From an uncultured Bacteroidales bacterium (GTDB lineage: Bacteria > Bacteroidota > Bacteroidia > Bacteroidales > P3), in NCBI GenBank assembly GCA_905233895.1, contig CAJOFL010000032.1:1-36528 (forward strand): a DNA stretch of 36,528 nt. The letters run 5' to 3'. A program made the position numbers and the translations under genes. Positions 1 to 7,272 of this stretch are shown piece by piece. Below the pieces are notes generated by a model, which worked only from the letters and a program-made list of their open reading frames with translations, did no database searches and had not been told where the DNA came from. Every line of letters starts with the position of its first letter. The first letter of the stretch is position 1.

Positions 1-523
1 CAACTGCATCGTGGGTGGCTCGATCGACGCCCGCTTCATGCCCGCCATCCTCAAGGGTATCATGGAGAAGATGGAGCAGGGTCCTCTGACCGGTTCCTAC
101 GCCCGCGACATCGTCGTCAACATCTACGACGGTAAGATGCACCCTGTGGACTCCAACGAGACGGCCTTCAAGATTGCCGGCCGTGCCGCCTTCCGCGAGG
201 CCTTCAAGCAGGCTGCCCCGAAGATCAAGGAGCCTATCTACGACATCGCCGTCACCGTGCCCACCGAGGCACAGGGTGGCGTGATGACCGACCTGCAGGG
301 TCGCCGCGCCATCGTCATGGGCATGGATGCCGAGGGCAAATACACCACTTTGAAAGCCAAAGCTCCTCTGGCCGAGATGAACCGCTACTGCACCGCCCTG
401 AGCTCCCTCACCAGCGGCCGCGGTACCTTCACCATGACCTTCAGCAGCTACGAGCTCGTCCCCGCCGACGTCCAGCAGGCCCTCCTCAAAGCCTACGAGG
501 AAGCCGCCGCCGAGGAAGAGTAA
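1..523 (+). CDS. fusA: Elongation factor G, C-terminal part (5' end outside window)
   Basis: The frame is open from base 2 to the TAA at 521-523, giving 174 codons with no start in the window, so the gene is cut by the left edge. The peptide matches EF-G domains IV and V: GGSIDARFMPAILKGI and YDGKMHPVDSNETAFKIA are domain IV signatures, and PLAEMNRYCTALSSLTSGRG with GTFTMTFSSYELVP is domain V. EF-G moves tRNA and mRNA through the ribosome in the cytoplasm. The domain V stretch QGGVMTDLQGRRAIVMG departs from the usual GDVIGDLNRRRG of housekeeping EF-G, which suggests the second EF-G paralogue (EF-G2 type) common in Bacteroidetes; the G domain that would decide this is not in the window. A terminator follows 64 bases after the stop. 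Confidence 0.88.
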   Translation, partial: NCIVGGSIDARFMPAILKGIMEKMEQGPLTGSYARDIVVNIYDGKMHPVDSNETAFKIAGRAAFREAFKQAAPKIKEPIYDIAVTVPTEAQGGVMTDLQGRRAIVMGMDAEGKYTTLKAKAPLAEMNRYCTALSSLTSGRGTFTMTFSSYELVPADVQQALLKAYEEAAAEEE

Positions 524-586
524 CCGCGTGCTCGCGGAGAGCAATAAAGCTACGCAGTTTATTGTCTGCGCAATCCATACAACAGC

Positions 587-618
587 AAAGGGTGTCCTTA
601 TCGGGCACCCTTTCTTTT
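587..618 (+). terminator. Rho-independent terminator of the EF-G gene
   Basis: Arms 587-597 and 603-613 (AAAGGGTGTCC / GGGCACCCTTT) pair over 11 positions with one T-G wobble and a 5-base loop, followed by a T-rich stretch ending at 618. It lies 64 bases after the EF-G stop codon and points the same way. Confidence 0.85.
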
Positions 619-783
619 ACCTCTTCGTTCGGCGGACGGAGATTTGTGTCCGCCCAATGCCTCCCTTCTATGTGGGTTCTATATGCCTTCTTTGCGCCAA
701 TAGCAACCTACTGAAATTCACCCCAATACACAAAATGTCACGAAGAACACATAAAATGCTGGTTTTTAGCATTATCATCTCAT

Positions 784-816
784 GATCCTTCGGTGGTCTT
801 TCGGTGAGGTTTCGAC
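784..816. repeat. Three 11-bp-period repeats in the 524-871 intergenic region
   Basis: TTCGGT/TTCGAC cores start at 789, 800 and 811, exactly 11 bp apart. On the minus strand they read as ACCGAA units preceded by a CACCGGGG...GCAC segment. The same architecture recurs at 18244-18296. Apart from the EF-G terminator and these repeats, I see nothing else in the 348 bp between EF-G and the minus-strand operon, and no convincing terminator for that operon. Confidence 0.5.
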
Positions 817-871
817 AGTGCTGCCCCGGTGCTTCTTTATGGATTTGATCAATCTATTTCCGTTATAGAAC

Positions 872-1528
872 CTAATCATCATCGTCGTCGCTTTTTTGAT
901 TAATTGCAATTGCGTAACCCTCTGCAGCAGCTGCGATGTAGAATCCTATAGAAATAGCATCTATTTCAACATAACTCAAATACTCTCCAAGAAAGCAGGA
1001 TACAACAGAACATATCGCTGCAATAATGCCAAACATGAAGGTTTCGCCTCGTCCAACCCAACGCACAGAGAATCCAATTATTGCGCCAACCGCAATTGCG
1101 TAGTATGAATGCTCAAAATTGGTGTATTCCACTATGACTGTCCAAAGCCATGTGCACAGGATACCTGCTGCAACACCTCCAACCAAAGCCCCCAAGATAT
1201 ACCCCTTTGGCTTTTCTTCTTCATACTCCTCATCGGATTCAGCGTCATCATCGGTTAGCCACTCACCACAATGTTTGCATTTGATTGCGGCGGCTGCAAT
1301 GACCTCACCGCAATATGGGCATCTCCGTTCCTCTTGGACTTCTGTTTCCATTTCGTGTGTGGGAATTTCTATGGATGGTTCTTTCTTTACGGCTTCTATT
1401 TGTAGCCCATCGTAGTGAGAACACGATGTTTCGTCAAATTCTGGCTGGCGACCATAAAAGGAACACTTTAGGCCATATGCACTATGTCTGATTTTTGTGC
1501 ATTGAAGGCACTCTTCTTTTTTTGCCAT
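872..1528 (-). CDS. Zinc-ribbon membrane protein of unknown function
   Basis: 218 residues. The N-terminus carries a Cys-rich segment (CLQC at 8-11 and two later Cys), then a clear zinc ribbon (CPYCGE...CKHCGE, about residues 70-88), an acidic linker (DDDAESDEEYEEE), four probable membrane segments between about 108 and 208, and an Asp-rich tail. Zinc ribbon plus transmembrane bundle is a frequent architecture for membrane proteins of unknown role; I cannot assign a function. It is the last gene of a minus-strand operon, 6 bases after the stop of the preceding lipoprotein gene, so the two are very likely co-transcribed. Start: ATG at 1528, the first in frame and directly behind the upstream stop. 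Confidence 0.75.
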   Translation of the reverse strand: MAKKEECLQCTKIRHSAYGLKCSFYGRQPEFDETSCSHYDGLQIEAVKKEPSIEIPTHEMETEVQEERRCPYCGEVIAAAAIKCKHCGEWLTDDDAESDEEYEEEKPKGYILGALVGGVAAGILCTWLWTVIVEYTNFEHSYYAIAVGAIIGFSVRWVGRGETFMFGIIAAICSVVSCFLGEYLSYVEIDAISIGFYIAAAAEGYAIAINQKSDDDDD

Positions 1529-1534
1529 AATATA

Positions 1535-2155
1535 TTAGTTTATGTATTTCTTCAAATATCGGGTTATGGATGATTCTTCGGGTTGGCATGACCATGATTC
1601 TCCATAGGTAAACCTAAAGAATACTCCTGTATTAAGTTCTTGGAACCGCCATACTTTTGTGTCCGAAGAAGTGGCGAGTTGTTGGTATTCTGAAATAATT
1701 ACAGCAGTTCTATCGTATTCCGCATATACATTTTTTGCTAAATCTTGGAATTTGTGATTGGGTGTATTCGAAACCTTTTGCAAAACAGCCTTATACCCTT
1801 CTTCACTTTCTTCTGCAAGCCATAAATCAGACATGGCTTCATCAAATTTGTCAATCCTATTGCAGTACTCATCCCATGCATACGAATAAAGTCCACCGAA
1901 ATCACTTGCAGTTAAAGCCACAAACAGATTGTCTTCAAAAACATCGGAATACTGCTTTATCATCACATCACATACCGATATTTCGTATTTGACAATATCC
2001 TCAATCTCCGTTTGATAGTCTTCTGGGGAGGTGGCGTGACTAATAACAGCATCCCTAAAAGAGGACAAATCACAAGACGCAAAGACAGTTGTGGCAACTA
2101 AAAGCAACAAGTATTTTGCTCCTCGCTTAATATAAGTCAAGATTATTTTGTCCAT
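1535..2155 (-). CDS. Putative lipoprotein, third paralogue of the operon
   Basis: 206 residues from the ATG at 2155; a longer in-frame start at 2194 exists but would place the signal peptide internally. The N-terminus is a basic, hydrophobic signal peptide ending in a lipobox (TVFASC), so the mature protein should be a lipid-anchored envelope protein. The C-terminal part carries TKVWRFQELNTGVFFRF, the same motif as KMWRYTELNTGYRYMATLD and KMWIYTEMFSGYNFSATLD in the two upstream genes. The start overlaps the end of the upstream gene by 29 bases, which favours translational coupling. I do not recognise the family. Confidence 0.72.
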   Translation of the reverse strand: MDKIILTYIKRGAKYLLLLVATTVFASCDLSSFRDAVISHATSPEDYQTEIEDIVKYEISVCDVMIKQYSDVFEDNLFVALTASDFGGLYSYAWDEYCNRIDKFDEAMSDLWLAEESEEGYKAVLQKVSNTPNHKFQDLAKNVYAEYDRTAVIISEYQQLATSSDTKVWRFQELNTGVFFRFTYGESWSCQPEESSITRYLKKYIN

Positions 2156-2789
2156 ACAGGTATTCGTTATAGAGTTTCTCCAATTGTCGCGCATATTGAT
2201 TCTGCTCTTCTAAAACATCTTCCAGGTCAGTTTCGTCAGATATTTTAATGGTAACATTTCCTTCTTTATCCAATGTCGCCATATATCTGTATCCAGTATT
2301 CAACTCGGTATATCTCCACATTTTAGTTTTTCCAGCGACCTCCATGGGTTCAAATTTGCTTAAATCCACACGAATGGATGCCATTTTCTTGATGACTTTA
2401 TCCACAGCCTTCCGATCCACACTGCCTTTAGTGATTTCCTCGTTTACTATTTCCTCATCATAAAAAGCACCACGACAAACATCATATGCTTCATTTATCT
2501 GTTGAATAGTCCACTCACATTGGGATTTTATTTCATCCGGACTTTCTCCACTTCCAACGAATCCCCTTTCCGTGAAGATTCCATTGTTAATACTTTCCTG
2601 CATTGCATCGACAGCATTTGACAACTCTTCTGTAATACATTCTAAAGCTGCGAGTTGTGATTTCGTAAGACCTTCAATGACATCAATCACTTTTGGCGAT
2701 GGCTGTCGCTTGCTTTCACAAGATGAACATAAACCGATAGTGACAGCAGCAATTAGAATAATACTAGTTCCTAATACATTTGTTTTCAT
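2127..2789 (-). CDS. Putative lipoprotein, second paralogue of the operon
   Basis: 220 residues from the ATG at 2789, which has a purine-rich AAGAAG just upstream; an earlier in-frame start at 2825 would add a charged leader before the signal peptide. The signal peptide ends at a lipobox-like LCSSC. After the Cys, the pattern QPSP-x5-IE-x2-TK-x3-AA-x-EC is shared with the neighbouring gene at 2803-3426. The C-terminal motif KMWRYTELNTGYRYMATLD is shared by all three lipoproteins. The end is rich in Asn, Gln and Tyr. Function unknown; envelope location is inferred from the lipobox. Confidence 0.74.
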   Translation of the reverse strand: MKTNVLGTSIILIAAVTIGLCSSCESKRQPSPKVIDVIEGLTKSQLAALECITEELSNAVDAMQESINNGIFTERGFVGSGESPDEIKSQCEWTIQQINEAYDVCRGAFYDEEIVNEEITKGSVDRKAVDKVIKKMASIRVDLSKFEPMEVAGKTKMWRYTELNTGYRYMATLDKEGNVTIKISDETDLEDVLEEQNQYARQLEKLYNEYLYGQNNLDLY

Positions 2790-2802
2790 CTTCTTGTTTT
2801 TT

Positions 2803-3426
2803 TTAATCAATATATCCATCCTCATCAGGTGTAATCAAACGAGCTGGTTCGTTTTGTTTTCTTTCATACGCTTTGTTAAATTGTGCAATGGCTTTTTCCA
2901 GTTTTTTTGAAATAGTTTTCTCTGATTCTTTAGTGAAACCAACAATGATGAGGTCATCTTTGCCACTTTTATCCAATGTGGCAGAAAAATTATAACCGGA
3001 GAACATTTCCGTGTAAATCCACATTTTCTTTTTCCCAGAAACTTCCAGTGGGGTAAAATCTCCAATGGCAATGCTTGTCTTGCTTGCTTTTTCTCGAATG
3101 TCTTGGGCTATCATGGACTCTATCCCCCAATCGTCAAATGCATTTGTTGCAGTGTCTTCAATCATCTTTTCCAATACAGCATCAACAGAAGAAAGATAAT
3201 CTTCGAGTCTTTTCTCTACCTCGTAAGGGAGCAATCCATTTCCATCCAGAGCCTTGATGGATGTTTGCACGAAGTTGAAAGAACATTCTACTGCAGCAAC
3301 ATGCAGTTTCGTAATGTTCTCAATTTCGGCGGTAATTTGGGGTGATGGCTGATTCCTGTTACAGGAGACGACAATGACGGATGTAACCGCCATAAAAAAC
3401 ATCAGTAGTTTTTTACTTTTTATCAT
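2803..3426 (-). CDS. Putative lipoprotein, first paralogue of the operon
   Basis: 207 residues from the ATG at 3426, which places a classic lipoprotein signal peptide (SKKLLMFFMAVTSVIVVSC) at the N-terminus; the frame is open to 3477 but the extra residues do not look like part of a signal peptide. Mature N-terminus CNRNQPSPQ resembles that of the next gene. The shared motif KMWIYTEMFSGYNFSATLD lies near residue 150. The gap to the next start is 13 bases. This is the first gene of the operon, preceded by a 270-nt structured leader and a promoter at 3706-3736. No known family recognised. Confidence 0.74.
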   Translation of the reverse strand: MIKSKKLLMFFMAVTSVIVVSCNRNQPSPQITAEIENITKLHVAAVECSFNFVQTSIKALDGNGLLPYEVEKRLEDYLSSVDAVLEKMIEDTATNAFDDWGIESMIAQDIREKASKTSIAIGDFTPLEVSGKKKMWIYTEMFSGYNFSATLDKSGKDDLIIVGFTKESEKTISKKLEKAIAQFNKAYERKQNEPARLITPDEDGYID

Positions 3427-3490
3427 TTTACAATCCCTAATACGTGTCGGGCCCAACTTCTTTGCCATCCAGCCCACAATAGCATGTATA

Positions 3491-3575
3491 TAAAAAGAAG
3501 CGTGGGCCTGTATGTCTCACATTGTACTTGAAGGTCCTAGGAAAACCCGATAATCAAATGTAAAACAGCCCACGC
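3491..3575 (-). terminator. Terminator-like hairpin in the lipoprotein leader
   Basis: On the minus strand GCGTGGGCTGT (3575-3565) pairs with ACAGGCCCACGC (3511-3500), with one bulged base, and is followed by TTCTTTTT (3499-3492). The enclosed loop is large (53 nt) but holds further short pairings (ATGT/ACAT). It could end a short transcript or act as a regulated terminator ahead of the lipoproteins. Confidence 0.4.
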
Positions 3576-3659
3576 GTGCGTACGCGAAGCCGTAATACAA
3601 CCTTGATTATCTGCTTGAAAATTTCCTAGGTTCTCAAGTACAAGGAAGCATAACGCTTC
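3497..3659. repeat. 163-bp inverted-repeat element (MITE-like)
   Basis: The outermost 7 bases are complementary (GAAGCGT at 3497-3503, ACGCTTC at 3653-3659). Inside, imperfect inverted arms of about 36-41 bp match in three blocks: TTGTACTTGA/TCAAGTACAA (3522-3531, 3634-3643), CCTAGG (3536-3541, 3625-3630) and GATAATCAA/TTGATTATC (3549-3557, 3603-3611). No target-site duplication was evident. No second copy is visible in this window. Confidence 0.6.
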
Positions 3660-3705
3660 TAATAATTAACTTTCGGCCTTGAGATTTCTCCCTCAAAACC
3701 GACTG

Positions 3706-3736
3706 CAAAAATACAACAAATTTTCCATATGACAAA
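3706..3736 (-). promoter_or_regulatory. Bacteroidetes-type promoter, lipoprotein operon / structured RNA
   Basis: On the minus strand TTTG (3736-3733), 19 bp, then TATTTTTG (3713-3706), matching the -33/-7 consensus of Bacteroidetes. The predicted start is near 3698, about 270 nt before the first lipoprotein start. Confidence 0.6.
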
Positions 3737-3765
3737 ATAATTTTTCTCAATTCAAAGAAAAATCG

Positions 3766-3773
3766 TATCTTTG
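3766..3773 (+). promoter_or_regulatory. -7 box of the ATPase-HNH operon
   Basis: TATCTTTG followed by C is a perfect -7 element. The expected -33 TTTG position (about 3743) holds only a T-run, so that element is weak. The predicted start lies about 10 nt before the ATG at 3792, giving a very short leader. Confidence 0.6.
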
Positions 3774-3791
3774 CAAAAAATACAATAATAG

Positions 3792-6056
3792 ATGAAGATA
3801 ATTGGGATAAAAATAAACAACGGAGATGCATCCGTAATTAAAAATTTAAAATCAGGGTGGTTCCCTTTTGGTGATTTTTCAGAACCCACAGAAGAGAACC
3901 AATGGGAGTTCGGTGGTTCAAAATGCATAATTGAGGAAAAAGTATTAAGTAAGCTGTATTGGTCAGTTTCGTCAATGGGGTTGTCTAATGACATTAATAT
4001 TTCCGTACAATGTATTGTCGGGAAAAATGGTAGTGGCAAAAGTACTCTATTAGATGTACTTTATTCGATAATAAATAATTTTGCCTACTGGTGCTTAACT
4101 AGAAGTTGGGTGGAATGGGACAATATGCCCAAGGATGTTCAAATTGATCGGGTATATGGCTTGGATGCAGAACTATTCTTCGAAACAGATGGCAAACTGC
4201 AGATAATGCATAACCACGATAAGGGTTTTAGTTATTATCAAGTTAAATACGGCCGTAGAACGTTAATTTATAATGAAAAAAAAAGAAAAATTGATTCTTT
4301 ATTCTTAAAAGACATATGTTCATCTTTATTCTATACCATAAGTAATAATTATAGTATCTATTCCCTAAATCCCATGGACTACAAATGCGATGTGGTAGTG
4401 GATAAGAAAATAATGAAAAATACAAATGGGAACTGGCTAGAGGGCATTTTTCATAAAAATGATGGCTATTTGACGCCTTTAGTCATTGTTCCTTTTAGAG
4501 ATAGCAACGGGAATATTGATCGTGTGAACGAAGAATGGCTGGCCAAACAGAGATTGTGTACTTTGGCGGTGCTTTTTGAGTCACAAGGCCAATCATTTCT
4601 CGAGAATTATCATCCGGAAAAGATTGTATACTATTTTGATCATGATGCCAATACCTTTTATAATAATAAAGTAAAAGAAGTAATAGAAAGTGATAAAGCA
4701 ATCGACTGGATGTTGATGTGCTTTAGAGATAAAAACGGAAAGTTGTATAATATAAAAAACCAAGATATTAGGAACTCTATAAAAAATATCTTGAGGAAGT
4801 TAGGTGGGTCCATATATGGGAATATAAAAAAAGAATGGAGGCAATTTCTTGTTGACAACTCCATCCGATATCCTCAATATGAAAAAATGAGTGGCATTTT
4901 GAAGGATACGATTATTACATATTTAACATATAAAACAATCAAGATATGTATTACATACCCTTCATATGGAACACGATTGGCAGTTGCTTCTCCGATTCAA
5001 ATAAGGGAAACCCAACAGAAAGGTTATATTACAAGTAATATCAGAAAAATCATAAAGGATATTCAACAAGAAAAATGCAGGTCTCTGATTGAATATATTA
5101 CGTCACAAAAACACTCTAATCATATTACGTTGAAGATTCGCCAATGCCTGTGTTATATACAGAGAGGTTATTATTCTACAGCCAAAGGAAATAAAAAGAC
5201 TGTGTGTTATTTTGGGAACGAAAATGAAGATTCGTTTTTGAGAGAGAATCAACGGATTGACTCCGCGCTTATAGGGGGAAACGCTCCCTCTCAAAAAGGT
5301 TATCAAAACTATGAAGATGTTTTCTTGAGAATGCCACCCGCTTTTTTTGTTTGGGAAATGTATTTCAAGAAAAAAGACAACACTATCAAGGGAAAAATAA
5401 AAGCACGTGAGTCATTGACGACTTTGAACAGAATGAGTAGTGGGGAACGGCAGAATCTTGTGAGTAGTAGCTATTTATTATATCATCTAACAAACTTGCA
5501 AAGTGTAAGGGATGATCGTTTCCGAGTCCATTATAAACATGTGAATCTTGTGTTTGACGAAGTTGAACTATATTTCCATCCGGAATATCAACGGCGTTAT
5601 TTGTCAAATTTAATACAAACACTGTCTCAATGTCACCTCCAATCCGAAAAAATCCAATCAATAAATATTATTCTTGTTACACATTCTCCTTTTGTATTAA
5701 GTGATATACCTTTATCCCATACTTTGTATATTGAAGACGGTCAGGCAAAGGCCCGACACGATGAGACATTTTCGGCGAACATTCATAATCTGCTTGTAAA
5801 CCAATTCTTCATTGAGAAACCAATGGGCGAAGTCGCAGCAAGAATAATCGAAGAAATTGCCACTAAAAATGAATTTTCGACCCAAGAATATGATTTTTAT
5901 CGGTTTGTTGTAAATATGATTGGTGACAATTATTTGAGAAATACTTTGTCCGGAATACTTAAAAAAGGCCAAACGAAAGATTCTCTGTTAAAAGAAAAAG
6001 AAGAAATAAGTAAAAGATTAGAAGATATTGAATTGAGGTTAAAGAAATTAACTTGA
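3792..6056 (+). CDS. AAA/ABC-type ATPase, Septu PtuA-like
   Basis: 754 residues. Walker A is GKNGSGKST at 77-85; an ABC-signature-like SSGERQ at 549-554; Walker B NLVFDEVE with D589/E590; a switch/H-loop THSPF at 630-634; and a charged C-terminal coiled coil (about 728-754). The 460 residues between Walker A and signature are not recognisable and probably hold the coiled-coil insertion typical of OLD/RecF/PtuA-like ATPases. It is followed after one base by an HNH nuclease gene, the layout of Septu (PtuA ATPase + PtuB HNH) anti-phage systems, where the ATPase is thought to control the nuclease. Both genes are much more AT-rich than metK or the adhesin, in line with horizontal transfer. Longer than many PtuA proteins, so a divergent subtype or another ATPase-HNH system is possible. 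Confidence 0.8.
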   Translation: MKIIGIKINNGDASVIKNLKSGWFPFGDFSEPTEENQWEFGGSKCIIEEKVLSKLYWSVSSMGLSNDINISVQCIVGKNGSGKSTLLDVLYSIINNFAYWCLTRSWVEWDNMPKDVQIDRVYGLDAELFFETDGKLQIMHNHDKGFSYYQVKYGRRTLIYNEKKRKIDSLFLKDICSSLFYTISNNYSIYSLNPMDYKCDVVVDKKIMKNTNGNWLEGIFHKNDGYLTPLVIVPFRDSNGNIDRVNEEWLAKQRLCTLAVLFESQGQSFLENYHPEKIVYYFDHDANTFYNNKVKEVIESDKAIDWMLMCFRDKNGKLYNIKNQDIRNSIKNILRKLGGSIYGNIKKEWRQFLVDNSIRYPQYEKMSGILKDTIITYLTYKTIKICITYPSYGTRLAVASPIQIRETQQKGYITSNIRKIIKDIQQEKCRSLIEYITSQKHSNHITLKIRQCLCYIQRGYYSTAKGNKKTVCYFGNENEDSFLRENQRIDSALIGGNAPSQKGYQNYEDVFLRMPPAFFVWEMYFKKKDNTIKGKIKARESLTTLNRMSSGERQNLVSSSYLLYHLTNLQSVRDDRFRVHYKHVNLVFDEVELYFHPEYQRRYLSNLIQTLSQCHLQSEKIQSINIILVTHSPFVLSDIPLSHTLYIEDGQAKARHDETFSANIHNLLVNQFFIEKPMGEVAARIIEEIATKNEFSTQEYDFYRFVVNMIGDNYLRNTLSGILKKGQTKDSLLKEKEEISKRLEDIELRLKKLT

Positions 6057-6057
6057 G

Positions 6058-7047
6058 ATGAGAAATATTTTTTATAAAAAAATAGAGGACGGGTATCTTG
6101 ATTTATTTGAAATTGATAAGATGCAGTCTCAATGGGAAAAGATACGGAAAGAACTAATTAGTGCCATTAAAGATGGGGGAGCTGAATCGATTTACCCTGT
6201 GAATGTTAAATGGATTCTTCTCGCTTCCCCAGAAACTTTGGTCGGTATCTTCGCAAATTATTATAACAAAAAAAGAGAGGGTCTAATACAAAAATCTTTA
6301 GAGGAGGCTTTAAGGGCTTTGTTTTGTTATTCGAGTGATAGGGCTGGACATAAAGGGTATCAGCCTAAGATTGCTGATTTTATTATGAAGCATGCAGATG
6401 AAATAGGTGTTCATACTTGTTTTTATTGCGAAATGAGTTATATTAATGTATATGGCGTTAATAAAGTGAAAAAGAATCATTTTGATTTGGATCATTTTTT
6501 ACCCAAGGCTGAATGTCCGATAGTCGGACTTTCTCTATATAATTTTATTCCATCATGTTCTGTCTGTAATGAAAAGTTGAAAAGGAATAGTATATTGGGG
6601 TTATCTAACAAAAAAAGAATTACAAAAGAAGACCAGGCTGCAATTTTAAAGTTGTTTCCATCAAACAAAGATTATAGTTTTGAAACAGATGTTGATATAT
6701 GTATCAATGGTGTCGAAAAAAAAGACATTACTAAAACCCTCCGTTTACAAGACAACCCAGATCGATATAGGATAGTATTTGAGTCTAACAGAAATGAGAT
6801 TTATCAAGAAGAAGTAAGTAAACTACGACTGGAGGAACGCTATAATTATCATAAAATAGAGGCATTACGTTTGTATGATTTATTAAACGATTATCCGGAT
6901 GAATTGAGAAAAAAGATAAGTGAACTTTTTAAAGGGGGAAAAACACCCGACGAAATTAAAGAAGATTTGTTTGGAATCACATTCGCTATAGATAACCATC
7001 GTTGTTTTGAAAAACTGAAGCGAGATATTTCAAAAAAGTTCTTCTGA
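6058..7047 (+). CDS. HNH endonuclease, Septu PtuB-like
   Basis: 329 residues. A zinc-stabilised HNH fold is visible: CFYC at 121-124, the catalytic DLDHF (D145, H146), N162, and CSVCN at 167-171. This arrangement (CxxC, DxDHFLPK, then CxxCN) fits the PtuB/TIGR02646-like HNH group. The N-terminal 120 residues and the charged C-terminal helices (about 250-320) have no family I recognise and may contact the ATPase. The ATG at 6058 begins one base after the ATPase stop, so translation is almost certainly coupled. Expected role: DNA (or tRNA/RNA) cleavage in phage defence, inferred from the family, not shown by the sequence. Confidence 0.8.
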   Translation: MRNIFYKKIEDGYLDLFEIDKMQSQWEKIRKELISAIKDGGAESIYPVNVKWILLASPETLVGIFANYYNKKREGLIQKSLEEALRALFCYSSDRAGHKGYQPKIADFIMKHADEIGVHTCFYCEMSYINVYGVNKVKKNHFDLDHFLPKAECPIVGLSLYNFIPSCSVCNEKLKRNSILGLSNKKRITKEDQAAILKLFPSNKDYSFETDVDICINGVEKKDITKTLRLQDNPDRYRIVFESNRNEIYQEEVSKLRLEERYNYHKIEALRLYDLLNDYPDELRKKISELFKGGKTPDEIKEDLFGITFAIDNHRCFEKLKRDISKKFF

Positions 7048-7049
7048 GC

Positions 7050-7115
7050 CTAATAATATTTGGTTACTATTATGTTTGTCTTGTACTGAACAAATAAAGA
7101 ATCTGCTTTCCCCAT
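7050..7115 (-). CDS. Possible 21-residue peptide or fragment of a lost gene
   Basis: ATG at 7115-7113 is followed by 20 sense codons (MGKADSLFVQYKTNIIVTKY plus one Tyr) and TAG at 7052-7050. The ATG lies only about 3 bases after the predicted start of the orphan promoter, as in other short-leader genes here. It may be a real small protein, the N-terminal stump of a gene truncated when the HNH gene arrived, or chance. No homology known to me. Confidence 0.25.
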   Translation of the reverse strand: MGKADSLFVQYKTNIIVTKYY

Positions 7116-7125
7116 TTTCACGCTG

Positions 7126-7157
7126 CAAAGATACGAATTAAATCCAAATCAACCAAA
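7126..7157 (-). promoter_or_regulatory. Orphan minus-strand promoter behind the HNH gene
   Basis: On the minus strand TTTG (7157-7154), 20 bp, then TATCTTTG (7133-7126) and C: a full consensus promoter. It reads toward the 3' end of the HNH gene, where no long minus-strand gene exists. Only a 21-codon ORF (7050-7115) follows. Confidence 0.5.
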
Positions 7158-7272
7158 TTTTTATTCTGAAATTGTATTTCTCAATTGATAGCTGCTGTTG
7201 CGGTCGATTCATCAAGATTTAGGGTCGAAGCAACCTATCGCCCTTCGCCACACATATCCACCACACACGGGC

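Larger units (their letters stand above)
3491..3698 (-). ncRNA. Candidate structured RNA / attenuating leader
   Basis: A minus-strand promoter (3706-3736) predicts a start near 3698. The first 200 nt then hold, in order: a small hairpin (TTGAG/CTCAA, 3696-3679), a local hairpin GAAGC/GCTTC (3659-3644), the 5' arm of a long hairpin (3643-3603), an apical region with CGCGT/ACGCG, the 3' arm (3557-3522), and a GC-rich arm followed by TTCTTTTT. No ORF of note lies inside. The GCGTGGGCTGT arm (3575-3565) can pair with ACAGGCCCACGC (3511-3500) to form a terminator-like stem that is topologically incompatible with the long hairpin, unless a pseudoknot forms. This suggests either a separate RNA of about 200 nt or a switch-like leader of the lipoprotein operon. 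Seen: the pairings. Inferred: that it is RNA-level. Confidence 0.4.

Noticed and set aside
528..785. 85-codon plus-strand frame after the EF-G gene
   Set aside because: It spans the EF-G terminator hairpin, has no promoter and no recognisable sequence.
3486..7047. A complete retron (ncRNA + RT + PtuAB)
   Set aside because: No reverse transcriptase motif (such as YADD) occurs in any frame nearby, and the structured segment is transcribed away from the ATPase-HNH genes.
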